From Vicia villosa (taxonomy: Eukaryota; Streptophyta; Magnoliopsida; Fabales; Fabaceae): DNA of 64,000 bases. The notes under the pieces are model-generated. The model had not been told where the DNA came from, did not search any database, and saw only the letters and a list, made by a program, of their open reading frames with translations. Position numbers and translations under genes: made by a program. Numbering within the stretch: the first letter of the stretch is position 1; the number at the start of each line of letters is the position of its first letter. Where the stretch lies: the NCBI RefSeq assembly GCF_029867415.1, contig NC_081184.1, positions 73,342,616 to 73,406,615 on the forward strand. The letters run 5' to 3'. This document shows, piece by piece, positions 12,075 to 21,829 of the stretch.

Positions 12075-13650
12075 TCACTTGGTACATGAAAGAGAGAAGA
12101 TTAGATCTAACCAACCTCTGAACTTCATATTTCAAAGCTATGCAATGCTCAAGATCATGGCCAGGTGCTCCTTGATGATAAAGGCATGAGACCTCAGCTT
12201 TGTACCACCATGGTAGTTTCTCAGGTATTGGTGGTGGTGCTTTAGTTTGAACAAGACCTCTTTCAATCAAAGCAGGGTGCAACTCTGTGTAGGTCATTGG
12301 AATTGGATCAAACTGTGGAGCTCTTTGTACACGATTCTGATTGTTGTTAAACTGTTGAGCCTGTTGTCGAGGCTGTTGTTGTTGAAACTACGGGGTAAAT
12401 CCCGGATTTGGTGCTGTATTAACGGCTGGTGCAACAGCAGCAATCTGTCGTTGACGATTGACATTTGCTCTTGGCTTTCCTTGGGATACCATGTCAACAC
12501 TTTGTTCTTTCTTCTTTGGGAAACCACTTCCAAACTTTTTGGTTCCGCTTGAAGATCCACCTTCTTTAGTTAGACGTTCAGTTCAGACTCCTTCTTCTAG
12601 ACGCATCCCCATGTTTACCATTTCGGTGAAATCACTTGGAGCACTAGCAATCATGCGTTCATAGTAAAACGGACTGAGAGTATTCAAGAAGATCTTTGTC
12701 ATCTCTTTCTCTTTTAACGGTGGATTAATCTGAGTAGCAGTTTCTCTCCATCGTTGGGCATACTCTTTGAAAGCTTCATGGTCTTTTTGAGCCATGGATT
12801 GAAGCTGATCTCTGTCTGGAGTCATATCCGAGTTGTATTTGTATTGTCGGACAAAGGCCTCGCCTAGGTCGTTGAAAGTTCGAATGTTAGTGCTATCCAA
12901 TCCTGTGTACCACTTCAGTGTGGCACCAGTCAAACTGTCTTGAAAGTAATGGATGAGCAACTGATGATTATCTGCATAAGTAGACATCTTCCTAGCATAC
13001 ATCACAAGATGGCTTTATGGACAAGAACTACCTTTATACTTCTCAAAGTCAGGGACCTTGAATTTAGCAGGTATTTGTACACTAGGCACCAAACATAGCT
13101 CCTGGGCATTCTTCCCAAACAAATCTTTCCCGCGAATAGCTTTGACTTCTAGCTGTATCTTGTTAAACTGCTCTTGGAGATCTTCCACAAGGTTTCGCTG
13201 ATATGTGCTATCACCTTGATCATGATAAATCTCATTGCCTTCATAAGGAACAGTGTGAACCATAGGAGTCGCAACTGTCATAGTGGGTTGAGAGAGTGCC
13301 ATAGTGATCTGAGAAAAAACTACCCCCTGATTTGGAGTGAACAGTGAACTTTGTGTAGCACGCGCTTCAGTTGTGGTTGTTGGAATCCTAGAGAAATTAT
13401 GGCGAAAACTCGTACCAAAGCTGAAAGGCGTGCCCCAACCTTCTGGCATGGAGAAAGATGGAATGCTGAATGCAACTGTAGAGACTGGAGTAGTGACTTC
13501 AGATGTCACTGTTGCTTGACTGTTGGGTGGTGGCTGCTGATTCTGTGCGGCCATTAAGGAGTCAACCAGAGTAGTGAGACTTTCCAACTTTTCTTGAAGG
13601 GTGGCAACTGTACCACGGAGCTCAATATTCTCTTGTTCAGAGTGTTCCAT
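12075..13650 (-). pseudogene. Ogre gag, broken by in-frame stops
   Basis: Gag would build the virus-like particle. The frame starts at ATG 13650 (MEHSEQENIELRGTVATLQE, a coiled-coil-like start). A Pro/Gln-rich segment and the Gag core follow: IPAKFKVPDFEKYKG, LIHYFQDSLTGATLKWYTGL, FVRQYKYNSDMTPDRDQLQ and PFYYERMIASAPSDF. The zinc-like segment LYHQGAPGHDLEHCIALKY comes last. All pieces are in one frame, interrupted by stops at about 13015, 12583 and 12390. At least two of these fit C-to-T changes of CGA and CAG codons. The copy ends near 12075 where the PMD gene resumes. The start is the first ATG of the open stretch and is not certain. Confidence 0.8.
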
Positions 13651-13961
13651 TACTCTTCTTCTGCTTGAACGAGTATTGTATCTGTGATCTTATTGCGAGC
13701 GCGGTCGAGAAACTTTGAGACGCGACAGCTTGACGATCTAATGGAGGAAAATCCAAAAGATAAGACTCTAGACAACATACTCGATATGCAGAATGATGTA
13801 TGCAAAAAAGAAGTTTATGATTTTTTCCAAATATTTTAAAGATTATTTTCTTGCAAACATTTGAACACAAACTATTATTTTATTGAAATAATGGAAAAAT
13901 GTTACAACATTGGAGCGTAGCTCCTTACAGAAGCAAATGATAAGTAAAAAGCTAAACAATC

Positions 13962-15491
13962 TTAAGCATCTTCATTAGACGAAGAACCAAATGCGTTGTG
14001 CAGCTTGAGCTTCAGGATTTCTTTCCCATAGTGAGCTTTCAATTCGGCCTTTTCGGTCCTTAGCTTGTTAACAACATTCTTCCAATCGTCAGGAGTTGGA
14101 GCGTTGCTTGTTGAGCCTTCAAGCTTTTTCTTGCATTCTTTGATGTACCTCTTGATTGCAGCGTCTTTCTGACGGATCTTCTCATCTTTACTCATGAGCC
14201 ATCCATCTTGACAGTAGAGGGTTTCCTCGTGATCTTTCACTCGTTTCTTCAACCTTCTGTTTTCCACATCGGTCTTACGAAACTTATCTTCCCAAGCATC
14301 TTTCTCTAACCTCATCTTGGCTAAAGTGTCTTGGTATTCCTCCATAGTGGGAATGTTGGGCAGTTGAGATACCACAGGAAACATGGGTTTTTCATAAGCA
14401 TAAGGCAATTGAAACTCCTTTGCTCTTTTCTTTACCCAGCAGGTGTAGGCGTCCATGGCAATGCAATTTCTTGCCTCACCTTTTTCTTTCCATCGGACGT
14501 CGTACCAAGCTCTCACCATTCTTGTTTTCAACCTTTGAGGATCATTCCCTTCTTGATAGAAGTAGCCTTCCACTGTGGGACCAATGGGTTTAGTTGAATT
14601 TGCATACCCGAGTTGTTGTTGGGCTAAAACTGGATTGTAGTTAATTCCTCCTTGTGTACCAATGAGGGGTATGTTGGCGAATTCTCCACAACTGTCAATG
14701 GTTTCTGTACCACAACGAGCCAAGGTATACCAATGAATATCATGATTAGTAAGAGACATAAGTCTTCGAGGCCAACATAAGCCTTCTCGGTTTTCCGTGA
14801 AAATAGGAGACCCAGGTAAGTGTGAAACAATCCATTTGAACAACAGAGGTGCACAACATACAATGATTCCACCGCCTTGGCGATTCCTATGATGAACAGA
14901 GAAATACATGTCACCAAGCAAAGTCGGAACAGGATTTCCATTCAAAAAGATTTTTATGGCGTTGATATCAACAAAGTCGTTGACGTTGGGAAACAGAACC
15001 AACCCATAGATGAGCAAGGCTAGTATAGCTTCAAAAGCTATCATGCTACCAGTTTCGATGAAATCAAAGGCTTTCTTTATTAGGAAGTGTGAAGTTAAAC
15101 CTGAGAGGTTTCCTTTGGTAGTCCAATTACTCTCTACTTCAGATTTCTTCAAGTGGATACTTGCTGTAATGACGTGTGACTTAGGAATGGCTTCCAAACC
15201 ATTGAAGGGTATTTTTTCAGACACAGGAATACCCAAAAGATTGGCATATTCTTCCAAGGTCGGTACCAACTGGAAGTCTGGAAAGGTAAAACATCGGTAG
15301 ACAGGATCATAGAACTGAACCAGAGTTTTGAGAAGTCCTTCATCAACATGAGTGTTCAGGATAGGCAAAAGCTTTCCATAACTTTTCCTAAAATCGGAAG
15401 GATCTTGTACAGAAGATGCTAACTCTCTTAGTTTTTCCACATCAGGCGCCTTGAAACCGTACTTTTTGGTATGCCTTTTTACCCCTTCCAT
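13962..15491 (-). CDS. Ogre ORF1 protein, intact frame
   Basis: This 509-residue uninterrupted frame lies between the primer site and gag, exactly where Ogre elements carry their extra ORF1. The N-terminal two thirds are globular, with PDFQLVPTLEEYANLLGIPV, GGGIIVCCAPLLFKWIVSHL and SLTNHDIHWYTLARCG. From about residue 380 it is charged and predicted coiled coil (ENRRLKKRVKDHEETLY, KECKKKLEGS). I recognise it as the ORF1 family conserved among Ogre elements; its function is not known. It is complete from ATG 15491 to TAA, although the neighbouring gag has at least three stops. It is probably not a host gene. A low-copy promoter was not seen; transcription would come from the LTR at 16319-20486. 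Confidence 0.8.
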   Translation of the reverse strand: MEGVKRHTKKYGFKAPDVEKLRELASSVQDPSDFRKSYGKLLPILNTHVDEGLLKTLVQFYDPVYRCFTFPDFQLVPTLEEYANLLGIPVSEKIPFNGLEAIPKSHVITASIHLKKSEVESNWTTKGNLSGLTSHFLIKKAFDFIETGSMIAFEAILALLIYGLVLFPNVNDFVDINAIKIFLNGNPVPTLLGDMYFSVHHRNRQGGGIIVCCAPLLFKWIVSHLPGSPIFTENREGLCWPRRLMSLTNHDIHWYTLARCGTETIDSCGEFANIPLIGTQGGINYNPVLAQQQLGYANSTKPIGPTVEGYFYQEGNDPQRLKTRMVRAWYDVRWKEKGEARNCIAMDAYTCWVKKRAKEFQLPYAYEKPMFPVVSQLPNIPTMEEYQDTLAKMRLEKDAWEDKFRKTDVENRRLKKRVKDHEETLYCQDGWLMSKDEKIRQKDAAIKRYIKECKKKLEGSTSNAPTPDDWKNVVNKLRTEKAELKAHYGKEILKLKLHNAFGSSSNEDA

Positions 15492-16293
15492 AACTAAATC
15501 CTATAATGTTTGCAAAGAAAATCCTCTAAATCTTTGGAAAAATCATGTTGTTATTTTTTTTTTTATGAAAAGATGGATTTTTTAATGAATGTATGAATGC
15601 ATGGATGCATGAATGCCACATATTCAAACATGGTAAAGTGAACATGGTAATACGAACATAGTAACGCAAACATGGTACTGCAAACATGGTATTGCAAACA
15701 TGGTAATACAAACATGGTACACATAGGTTCAAAGGTCCAGCGTCACGAGCATGAGGTCAGAGAACCAAACATGGGATAGTACTAGGGGTTAATCACCTGC
15801 ACAACATGTTCTACTGATACGTCAGAGTCTACATTTTTCTTTCGGATATTACCGGCTTGCACAACTGAACTTGTGAGCTAGCAATATTCTCAAGAAAAAC
15901 TCGTCTGAGTGTGGCTCTCCGCATGACAACTAATCCAAGTCTACACCTGAATAGTTTCTGCGCCACAACCTAATAAGGCCAGGATGGGTTGGGGTTCTAC
16001 GGCCAACTCAGCTTCTACAGTTCAATGAAAGTAATAATGTCTTCGCTACGAAACATGCTAAACATATATTACCAACAAGGAACCTCCACTGAGCGGAAGG
16101 ATTCTCACGTACGCCTGTACATGACTATACCCTCCACCTAATTCTTATGTGTACTTAATCCGGGTTAGGATTTGTCCATAATGTATCACTTGTAACAGAA
16201 CCACACATGTAACAGAACCAGAACCACACATGTAACACAAATAAAAACATAACAATTAGAATTAACCCTTCCTTTGGAAACAATAAAAAGATG
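15492..16293 (-). other. Ogre 5' leader
   Basis: Non-coding leader between primer site and ORF1. It contains the 14-bp tandem array listed separately and otherwise no open frame with recognisable content. Confidence 0.6.
15627..15724. repeat. 14-bp tandem repeat, seven units
   Basis: Seven consecutive units of the type AACATGGTATTGCA, mostly one to three mismatches apart, in the Ogre leader. Confidence 0.85.
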
Positions 16294-16312
16294 GTCCCCA
16301 GTGAAGTCGCCA
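16294..16312 (-). other. Ogre primer binding site
   Basis: The minus strand reads TGGCGACTTCACTGGGGAC, the Ogre-type site complementary to the 3' end of a tRNA-Arg. It lies six bases inside the LTR end at 16319. The tRNA assignment is from family knowledge. Confidence 0.75.
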
Positions 16313-16981
16313 TTTTTCTGTCGCGTGAAAAAAAAATCAATCGGGGATGAGGCACCTGATGCCTTCTTTGGGCTTGGGCTCAAGAAAATGATTTTTGTTT
16401 TTTCGACCAAACTTTTTATTGTTTCCAAAGTAGGAAAAGGAAAAAAGCTGCAATAACCTTAAAAGTGGGGGGAGAGATCTTTGGGTAAGAGGGTTGGTTA
16501 TACGAAGGGAAGGTATTAGCACCCAACGTATCTATAGTACTCTATAGGTTTCTTTGTTATGTCCATTTCATTCTATGCTATTGGGGTTCTGTTGTGAGAT
16601 AGGTGGGAAACTAAGGTGTTTGTTTGATTATGCTCGCAAAGATCATCGCAATCTTCTGCATACATATCCCTTAGAGGGAATCAGAGAATCTGTAGCTCGG
16701 GTCTACGGGTGCTAAGGTTTGAATGGTTTGAGGGAGAAGTTTTGCTCGCCAAGGATACGACCTTGTGCCTACGTATTCTCAAAGGGATGTTGAGAAAGTC
16801 AGAGCAATCGTAGTTCCCACTTATGCTAGTGGAAGCAAAGGATAAGAGACAAATGTCATCTCAATGTTCGATGTATCTAATCTATATCATCACATACATC
16901 TGTTTGATTTTGTTTGAAAATCTTTTCATTATAAGCCCTGGGCCATGCCACTTATGGTGCTTAGAATGATAAAGATGTTTT

Positions 16982-17165
16982 TTAGCCAGCCTTGTGGCAA
17001 AAACTTTCAATGAAGTCAGCCTTGTGACAAAAAGTTTTGATTAATCAGCCAGCCTTGTGGCAAAAGTTTCAATGAAGTCAGCCTTGTGACAAAAACTTTG
17101 ATTAATCAGCCAGTATGGTGGCAAAAAGGTTTGATTGATTAGCCAGCCTTGTGGAAAAAAAGTTA
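16982..17165. repeat. About 60-bp tandem repeat in the Ogre LTR
   Basis: Three degenerate units built on CAGCCTTGTGGCAAAA and CAGCCTTGTGACAAAA half-units, followed by a short GATT run near 17168-17190. Confidence 0.8.
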
Positions 17166-17269
17166 AGTTGATTGATTGATTGATTGATTGTTTGTGATGA
17201 TATAGAAGAGATACTCCTACATAGAGATGATAAATTTCTAATCTCCTAGGGTATTTCTTTTGGATATTG

Positions 17270-17560
17270 GGGATGCTTATAAGAAGCCCGTGGGTCCTTG
17301 TACGAAGCCCAAGAGGAGGCTATCCGAGGGTCCTTGCATTGTAAGCCCAGGAGGAGGCTATGGGAGGGACTACCGAGGGTCCTTGCATTATAAGCCCAAG
17401 AGGAGGCTATGGGAGGGACAAGTTGTTTGTACGAAGCCCAAGAGGAGGCATGGTATAGTTGGTTTGAGCTCTTAGAGCGATTTCACCGGGAAACCATACT
17501 CTATGTCCTAACCTAAATTAAGGGAGATTCTTTGCACGAAGCCCAATAGGAGGCTATGGG
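17270..17560. repeat. Interspersed AAGCCCAAGAGGAGGCTATG repeats in the Ogre LTR
   Basis: Five or six copies of a motif AAGCCCAAGAGGAGGCTATG with spacers of unequal length and shared words GGGTCCTTG and GGGAGGGAC. Confidence 0.75.
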
Positions 17561-17928
17561 GAACCTAGTGTTGTACTAAGTTGAACAAGTATATATAACA
17601 CAATCACAAATATGAACAAGTACGAACAAACATGAACAAGTACATGAACAAGTATGAACAAATATGAACAGTTATATATGACAAAGTGTGTGTATACAAT
17701 GGAGTTTATGAAGGAAATATACCTGTAAGGATGATCTGTTTGTATACACGGGGGCTCGGGACTTATACTCGGGGAGAGGCCTATTGAGTGTATTCATGGC
17801 TATGTAAACAAATATTTACAAAAGGGCTCGGGACTTATACCTACATGGAGGCCCATGGTATTTTTAGGGAAGATTTAAAGAAAACCTTCATTTTTGATTT
17901 GTTATTCGAGGTTAAAAAAGAGGTTTTG

Positions 17929-18003
17929 TCTTCCAAAGGGCTTGAACCCACGCCCTTATGCTTATCAGCCAAAACAACAACCAACTGAGCTGCGCGCGCA
18001 ACT
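17929..18003 (-). other. tRNA-like sequence with A and B box motifs inside the Ogre LTR
   Basis: On the minus strand, AGCTCAGTTGG (17981-17991) matches the D-arm/A box of plant tRNAs. GGTTCAAGCCC (17938-17948) matches the T-arm/B box, with 32 nt between them, a normal tRNA spacing. The middle CTGATAAGCATAAGG resembles an anticodon arm, but clean acceptor and anticodon stems do not form. It is probably a degenerate captured tRNA or SINE-like piece, not a working tRNA gene. Confidence 0.45.
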
Positions 18004-20494
18004 TGTTAATGATACACACTCATTTAATTGTATTTAAAAACAAGTGTTTGAATTTTCTTTGAAACTGGATTGTTTTGATCAAGTAGATAGTCTATCTTGC
18101 TCGATTTTTCATAAGGAACATGATTGTAACCTTTAATTTCATTTATTTCCACTCTAAGGCTATCAATTTTCTGATGAACACGAAGAACCCTAATATGACA
18201 AATCATTGTGAAATCGTGTATGATCATGATATGATGCAATTGATTGAGGGTTATTATTCAGTGATGGTGCAGAAACAAGATGGCAAAGCAATATTTCATT
18301 TATGATGCATGATTCATGGAGTTTGAAGTTCATGAGCACTTACCTAAAAAATGGAAAAACTGGAAATCGAATTTGAGCCTGGAGGTGTTACAGATGTTGC
18401 TGCTTGATCTGGACAGCTTCAATGGACCTTATAGAACATGTTTGGATGCTTGGAGTGAATTGAAAACACCTGGAGCAGTTAGTGGTACCCGATCTGCAGT
18501 ATGAGCAAGTGAGAATCGAGCTTAATGATTCTGATGTTTCAGGTTGATGATGAGTGTTTGGATAGTTCATATGTGATATATATGAGATGTTAGAAGTGTT
18601 AACTTGGACAGAAATGAGCTAGAATGGATTTTGGCATGATAAGGTTCATTTTTTGTTCATATGGAGGTTGAAGAGTGATTCTGAGTTTTAGGGTATTTTG
18701 GGGTGTGTGAGTGGATCAAACACATCCCATATGATGTTTATGGAATGTTAGAACCATCACTTTGGCCATAACTTCAAGGGTTTGGAGGTTGGAAATTCTA
18801 CCTCTTTGAAAACTATGAAACTTGCAATTCAAGAAAGAAGAAGAAAACCTATGAGTATGAGGTTTTGGTGTGATATTGAAAGTGATTTGAACCTCTATTT
18901 ATAGGCCAAGGATTCTGAATACAAAGCCTTGCAAATCAAAGAATGATGATTTGGCATTTGGAGATAAAGTGGAATCTTTCACATTAAATGCAAATGGTTA
19001 AAATGACTTAACCATGGTTAATCTTCTAAGCTTCTTATCTTCTTCCATTCTGATCTTCAAATCAGAAATATCTTCCAATTATTGCACATGTGTATCATTG
19101 CTTGCATCATTTGGTAGAGTAATGCATAACTTTGGCAAAAATGGCTTGTAATTTCAAGTGAAATGATCACTAATGGCAAAATTCAAAACCATAGCTATGC
19201 TTCATATTTTTTCATGCTCTTGGACATTTTGGAAAGCTCATGTTACACACTTCAAAACCCTAGTTGAAAGTTTCTTCAAGACCTTTAAGGAAATGGGTGA
19301 AAAAGATCCATGAACTTTGAAGAAAGTGAGATTTTAAGTGAAATTTTCAAAAGATACCAACTTTGAAGCCCCATATCTCTTAAATGGTTGATCTTTTGGA
19401 AAATCATTTTATGTGACAAAGTTGTTTATTGGATCAAAATCTACAACTTTCATGTTGGAAGATTTTTTCAGTTTGTAGGTGAAATTTTGAGTTATTCCCT
19501 TCCAAAGTTTGGAAAAAATCATTGAAAAACACTTAGAAATTTTTCTAAGTATGAAAGTCAAACTTTTGACTTTTTGATTCTTGATTGATTTTCTTGATTT
19601 TTCTTGATCAAATGACTTCATATATCATATATTGATGATTCAAAACTTCAAAAGTCATGGTTGACCAAAATTCCCCAAAAGTCAATGGTGATCTTGTACA
19701 GTTGACTTTTTCAAACGAATCGCGTTTCTGGAGATTTCAAATGAACCAGGCTATCCTCACCAAATGAATGGTATGAATGGATCACATTGAATTATTGGAG
19801 GACCTTGAGCCATTTTTTAAGTTGTGGCACAATGTTCTGATTAAGAAGTCAGTGGTTCAGGTGAATTAGGTCAAAAACCCTAATTGTCGACCTGATGAAA
19901 TTGATGACTGTGGATCTTGAATTAAGATGTAATTTCCATTGGATATTGTCATAAGGATTATTTGAGGATGATTGAAACCTTTGAGTGATCCCCTGGGGAT
20001 TTTTAGGGTTTCCCAAATGTGATCCCTGATTTCAGTCCCTGATAGTTCAAAAACCCTAATCTGATGATTTGAAATTTCACTGTTGATCAGTCCCTGTGTT
20101 GGGGATGTCTTGAGTCAATAGATTAGGTAAAAATGATGTACTTGGGGTCTTGAGGCCATGTCCCAGGTAATTAGGTCAATTCCTGAGTAAAAATTAGGAG
20201 TATGCTATCTTCAGTCAAAACCCTAATCTGATCGATTCAGAGCCTTTGAGCTTGTTGAAATGGATCTTTGAGGACTAAATGTTGATTGTTGATGAAGATA
20301 GTTCATTTGAGATGAAGGGAGAACAAAACCCTAATTGATTGTTACTTGTACTGATGAGTGACTTCTTGTTTAAATCCTGCTGAGTCACAAGTAGCAAACA
20401 CAAGCTATGCAATTTGTTAGAGATGCAAATGATGCATATGCAAATGATATGAGGTGGTATCTTAGGTCAAAAATTGGGGTATGGCAAACTCCAA

Positions 20495-20920
20495 TCTAAT
20501 CTCCTTCGAAAACGGGATATTGACGGACAACTCACAGTAAAAATGACTTCTCACAGTTCTTCATGGGAAGCTGCTAACGATGCAACGAAGAAAGTTGAAA
20601 CCCTTAAGCTCGAGCGTTCGAAGACCCAACGAGAATATGAAGAGTGTGAGACAAATATCAAAGCCTGGAAAAAAGAAATTGAGCAACTCAAAGGGAATAT
20701 AAAGGATGCCCAGTCTCGTCAGGTAGAAATCCAAAAAACCAATCAAGATGAATTAACTGAAGTGGCGCAGTCGGGGATTCGACACTTCGAGACGGCACAG
20801 AAGCTAGTGCCAGAGATCGAAGAACTGAAAAGACAACAGGCATTGATCGAATGTCATATGTCCTTATGGGAGACCCAATACTCAAAGATAAAAGATAATC
20901 TTCCCAAGGATTTTAATTAG
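20495..20920 (+). pseudogene. Antisense PMD gene, C-terminal coiled-coil part
   Basis: This is an open plus-strand stretch ending at TAG/TAA 20918-20920, directly beyond the Ogre LTR. It reads SSSWEAANDATKKVETLKLE, then a heptad-rich charged segment (KAWKKEIEQLKGNIKDAQ) and a short tail ending LPKDFN. Position, strand and style fit the C-terminal coiled coil that commonly follows a PMD in transposon-encoded proteins, so I infer it is the downstream exon of the gene at 9765-12050. The frame relative to the upstream part depends on the missing junction. The first residues near 20474 may derive from the LTR end. Confidence 0.6.
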
Positions 20921-20987
20921 TTGCTTCGAAACTTGTACTCCCTTTTGTGCTACGTACTTATTTTGTTTTGTAATCAAATTTCTCCAA

Positions 20988-20989
<2 letters not shown>

Positions 20990-21035
<46 letters not shown>
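20990..21035. repeat. (TA)n microsatellite
   Basis: About 23 uninterrupted TA units, just downstream of the PMD gene stop. Confidence 0.95.
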
Positions 21036-21038
<3 letters not shown>

Positions 21039-21829
21039 ACTTTATCTTTCAATCTCCCCACATATTTTATTTTGCAGTTGTCATAAGTAATGCCTTAGCA
21101 ATTCTCTAAAACTTGCCAAAATATACTTTTTCACTGTCACAGTAATTTTAATAAATGTAACCACGTGACATGATTATCCTTCGCAGCCCTTTGAGCCTAG
21201 ACTTGATGTTTCTACTACCCTTAGCTGTAACCATCATTGAAAGATGACGTCACCTTTTTCAAAACGTCTATTTGAGACGTGCGTGCATCAATTCTCATCA
21301 TGATTACATTTCAACTTCCAAGGGCGGGAAACGGCAGAAGCCATAACTTCTCTTTGGAATACCAAACGCAGTCCAATCAAATATTTAAAAATGAGCCGTT
21401 TCTTTACTGCCAACTTATTCTATATAAAGGGTTGGCATTCCACTTCTTCCTTGCCATAAGAGGGCAGGAAGCCTTTCGTTTGGAGGTTGAAGGGTCATCG
21501 CGTTATCATTCGCCCCAAGACTGACCCATGCCATAGAGAGGCAGGTAGTCTAAGGGAAGGATCAGAAAATAGCCTTTTCGTAGGCAACCAGAGGATACCT
21601 CAGCCTTTTCCGTAGGCAACTTCCGAGGGTCGAGGTCATATTTAGTGTATCGAAGGCACCATCATTTTAGGGTCATATGACCTTTGTATTGGTCGAGGCA
21701 ACATGGCTGAGGTATCCTCGTATTCGAGGGACATGGCTATTCTGCAAAAAACACAAGGCAACAAGGCAACAGGCAACAAGGCAACAGAGAGGTTACCCTA
21801 AAAGTTTGCGTGGGTGCAACAATCACGTG
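21036..21829. other. Tat internal non-coding region
   Basis: The stretch is rich in TCGAGG and GAGG words typical of this element, with small direct repeats near 21570-21640 (AGCCTTTTC-GTAGGCAAC) and AGGCAACA near 21760. No protein domain is visible. It probably belongs to the Tat spacer between integrase and the antisense gene. Confidence 0.45.

Larger units (their letters stand above)
12060..20486 (-). mobile_element. Ogre-type Ty3/gypsy element, 5' part only
   Basis: On the minus strand: a 4.2-kb LTR, an Arg-type primer site, leader, ORF1, gag, then an abrupt end at about 12055-12085 shortly after the gag zinc-like region. ORF1 between primer site and gag, together with very long LTRs, is the hallmark of Ogre. 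It lies inside the antisense PMD gene of the Tat element, so it arrived later. Protease, RT, RNase H, integrase and the 3' LTR are absent, and no second target duplication can be identified, which fits loss of the 3' part after insertion. Confidence 0.85.
16319..20486 (-). repeat. Ogre 5' LTR (4168 bp)
   Basis: Plus-strand ends are TG at 16319 and CA at 20486, with the minus-strand start TGCCATACCCCAATTTTTGA. The last 1.3 kb matches the fragment at 4171-5521. It holds two blocks of tandem repeats (16982-17165 and 17270-17560), a tRNA-like motif (17929-18003) and no coding sequence. Boundaries on the primer-site side rest on the adjacent PBS and the TG dinucleotide. Confidence 0.8.

Noticed and set aside
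17929..18003. Functional tRNA gene
   Set aside because: A and B boxes fit but acceptor and anticodon stems do not pair, so it is kept only as a tRNA-like motif.
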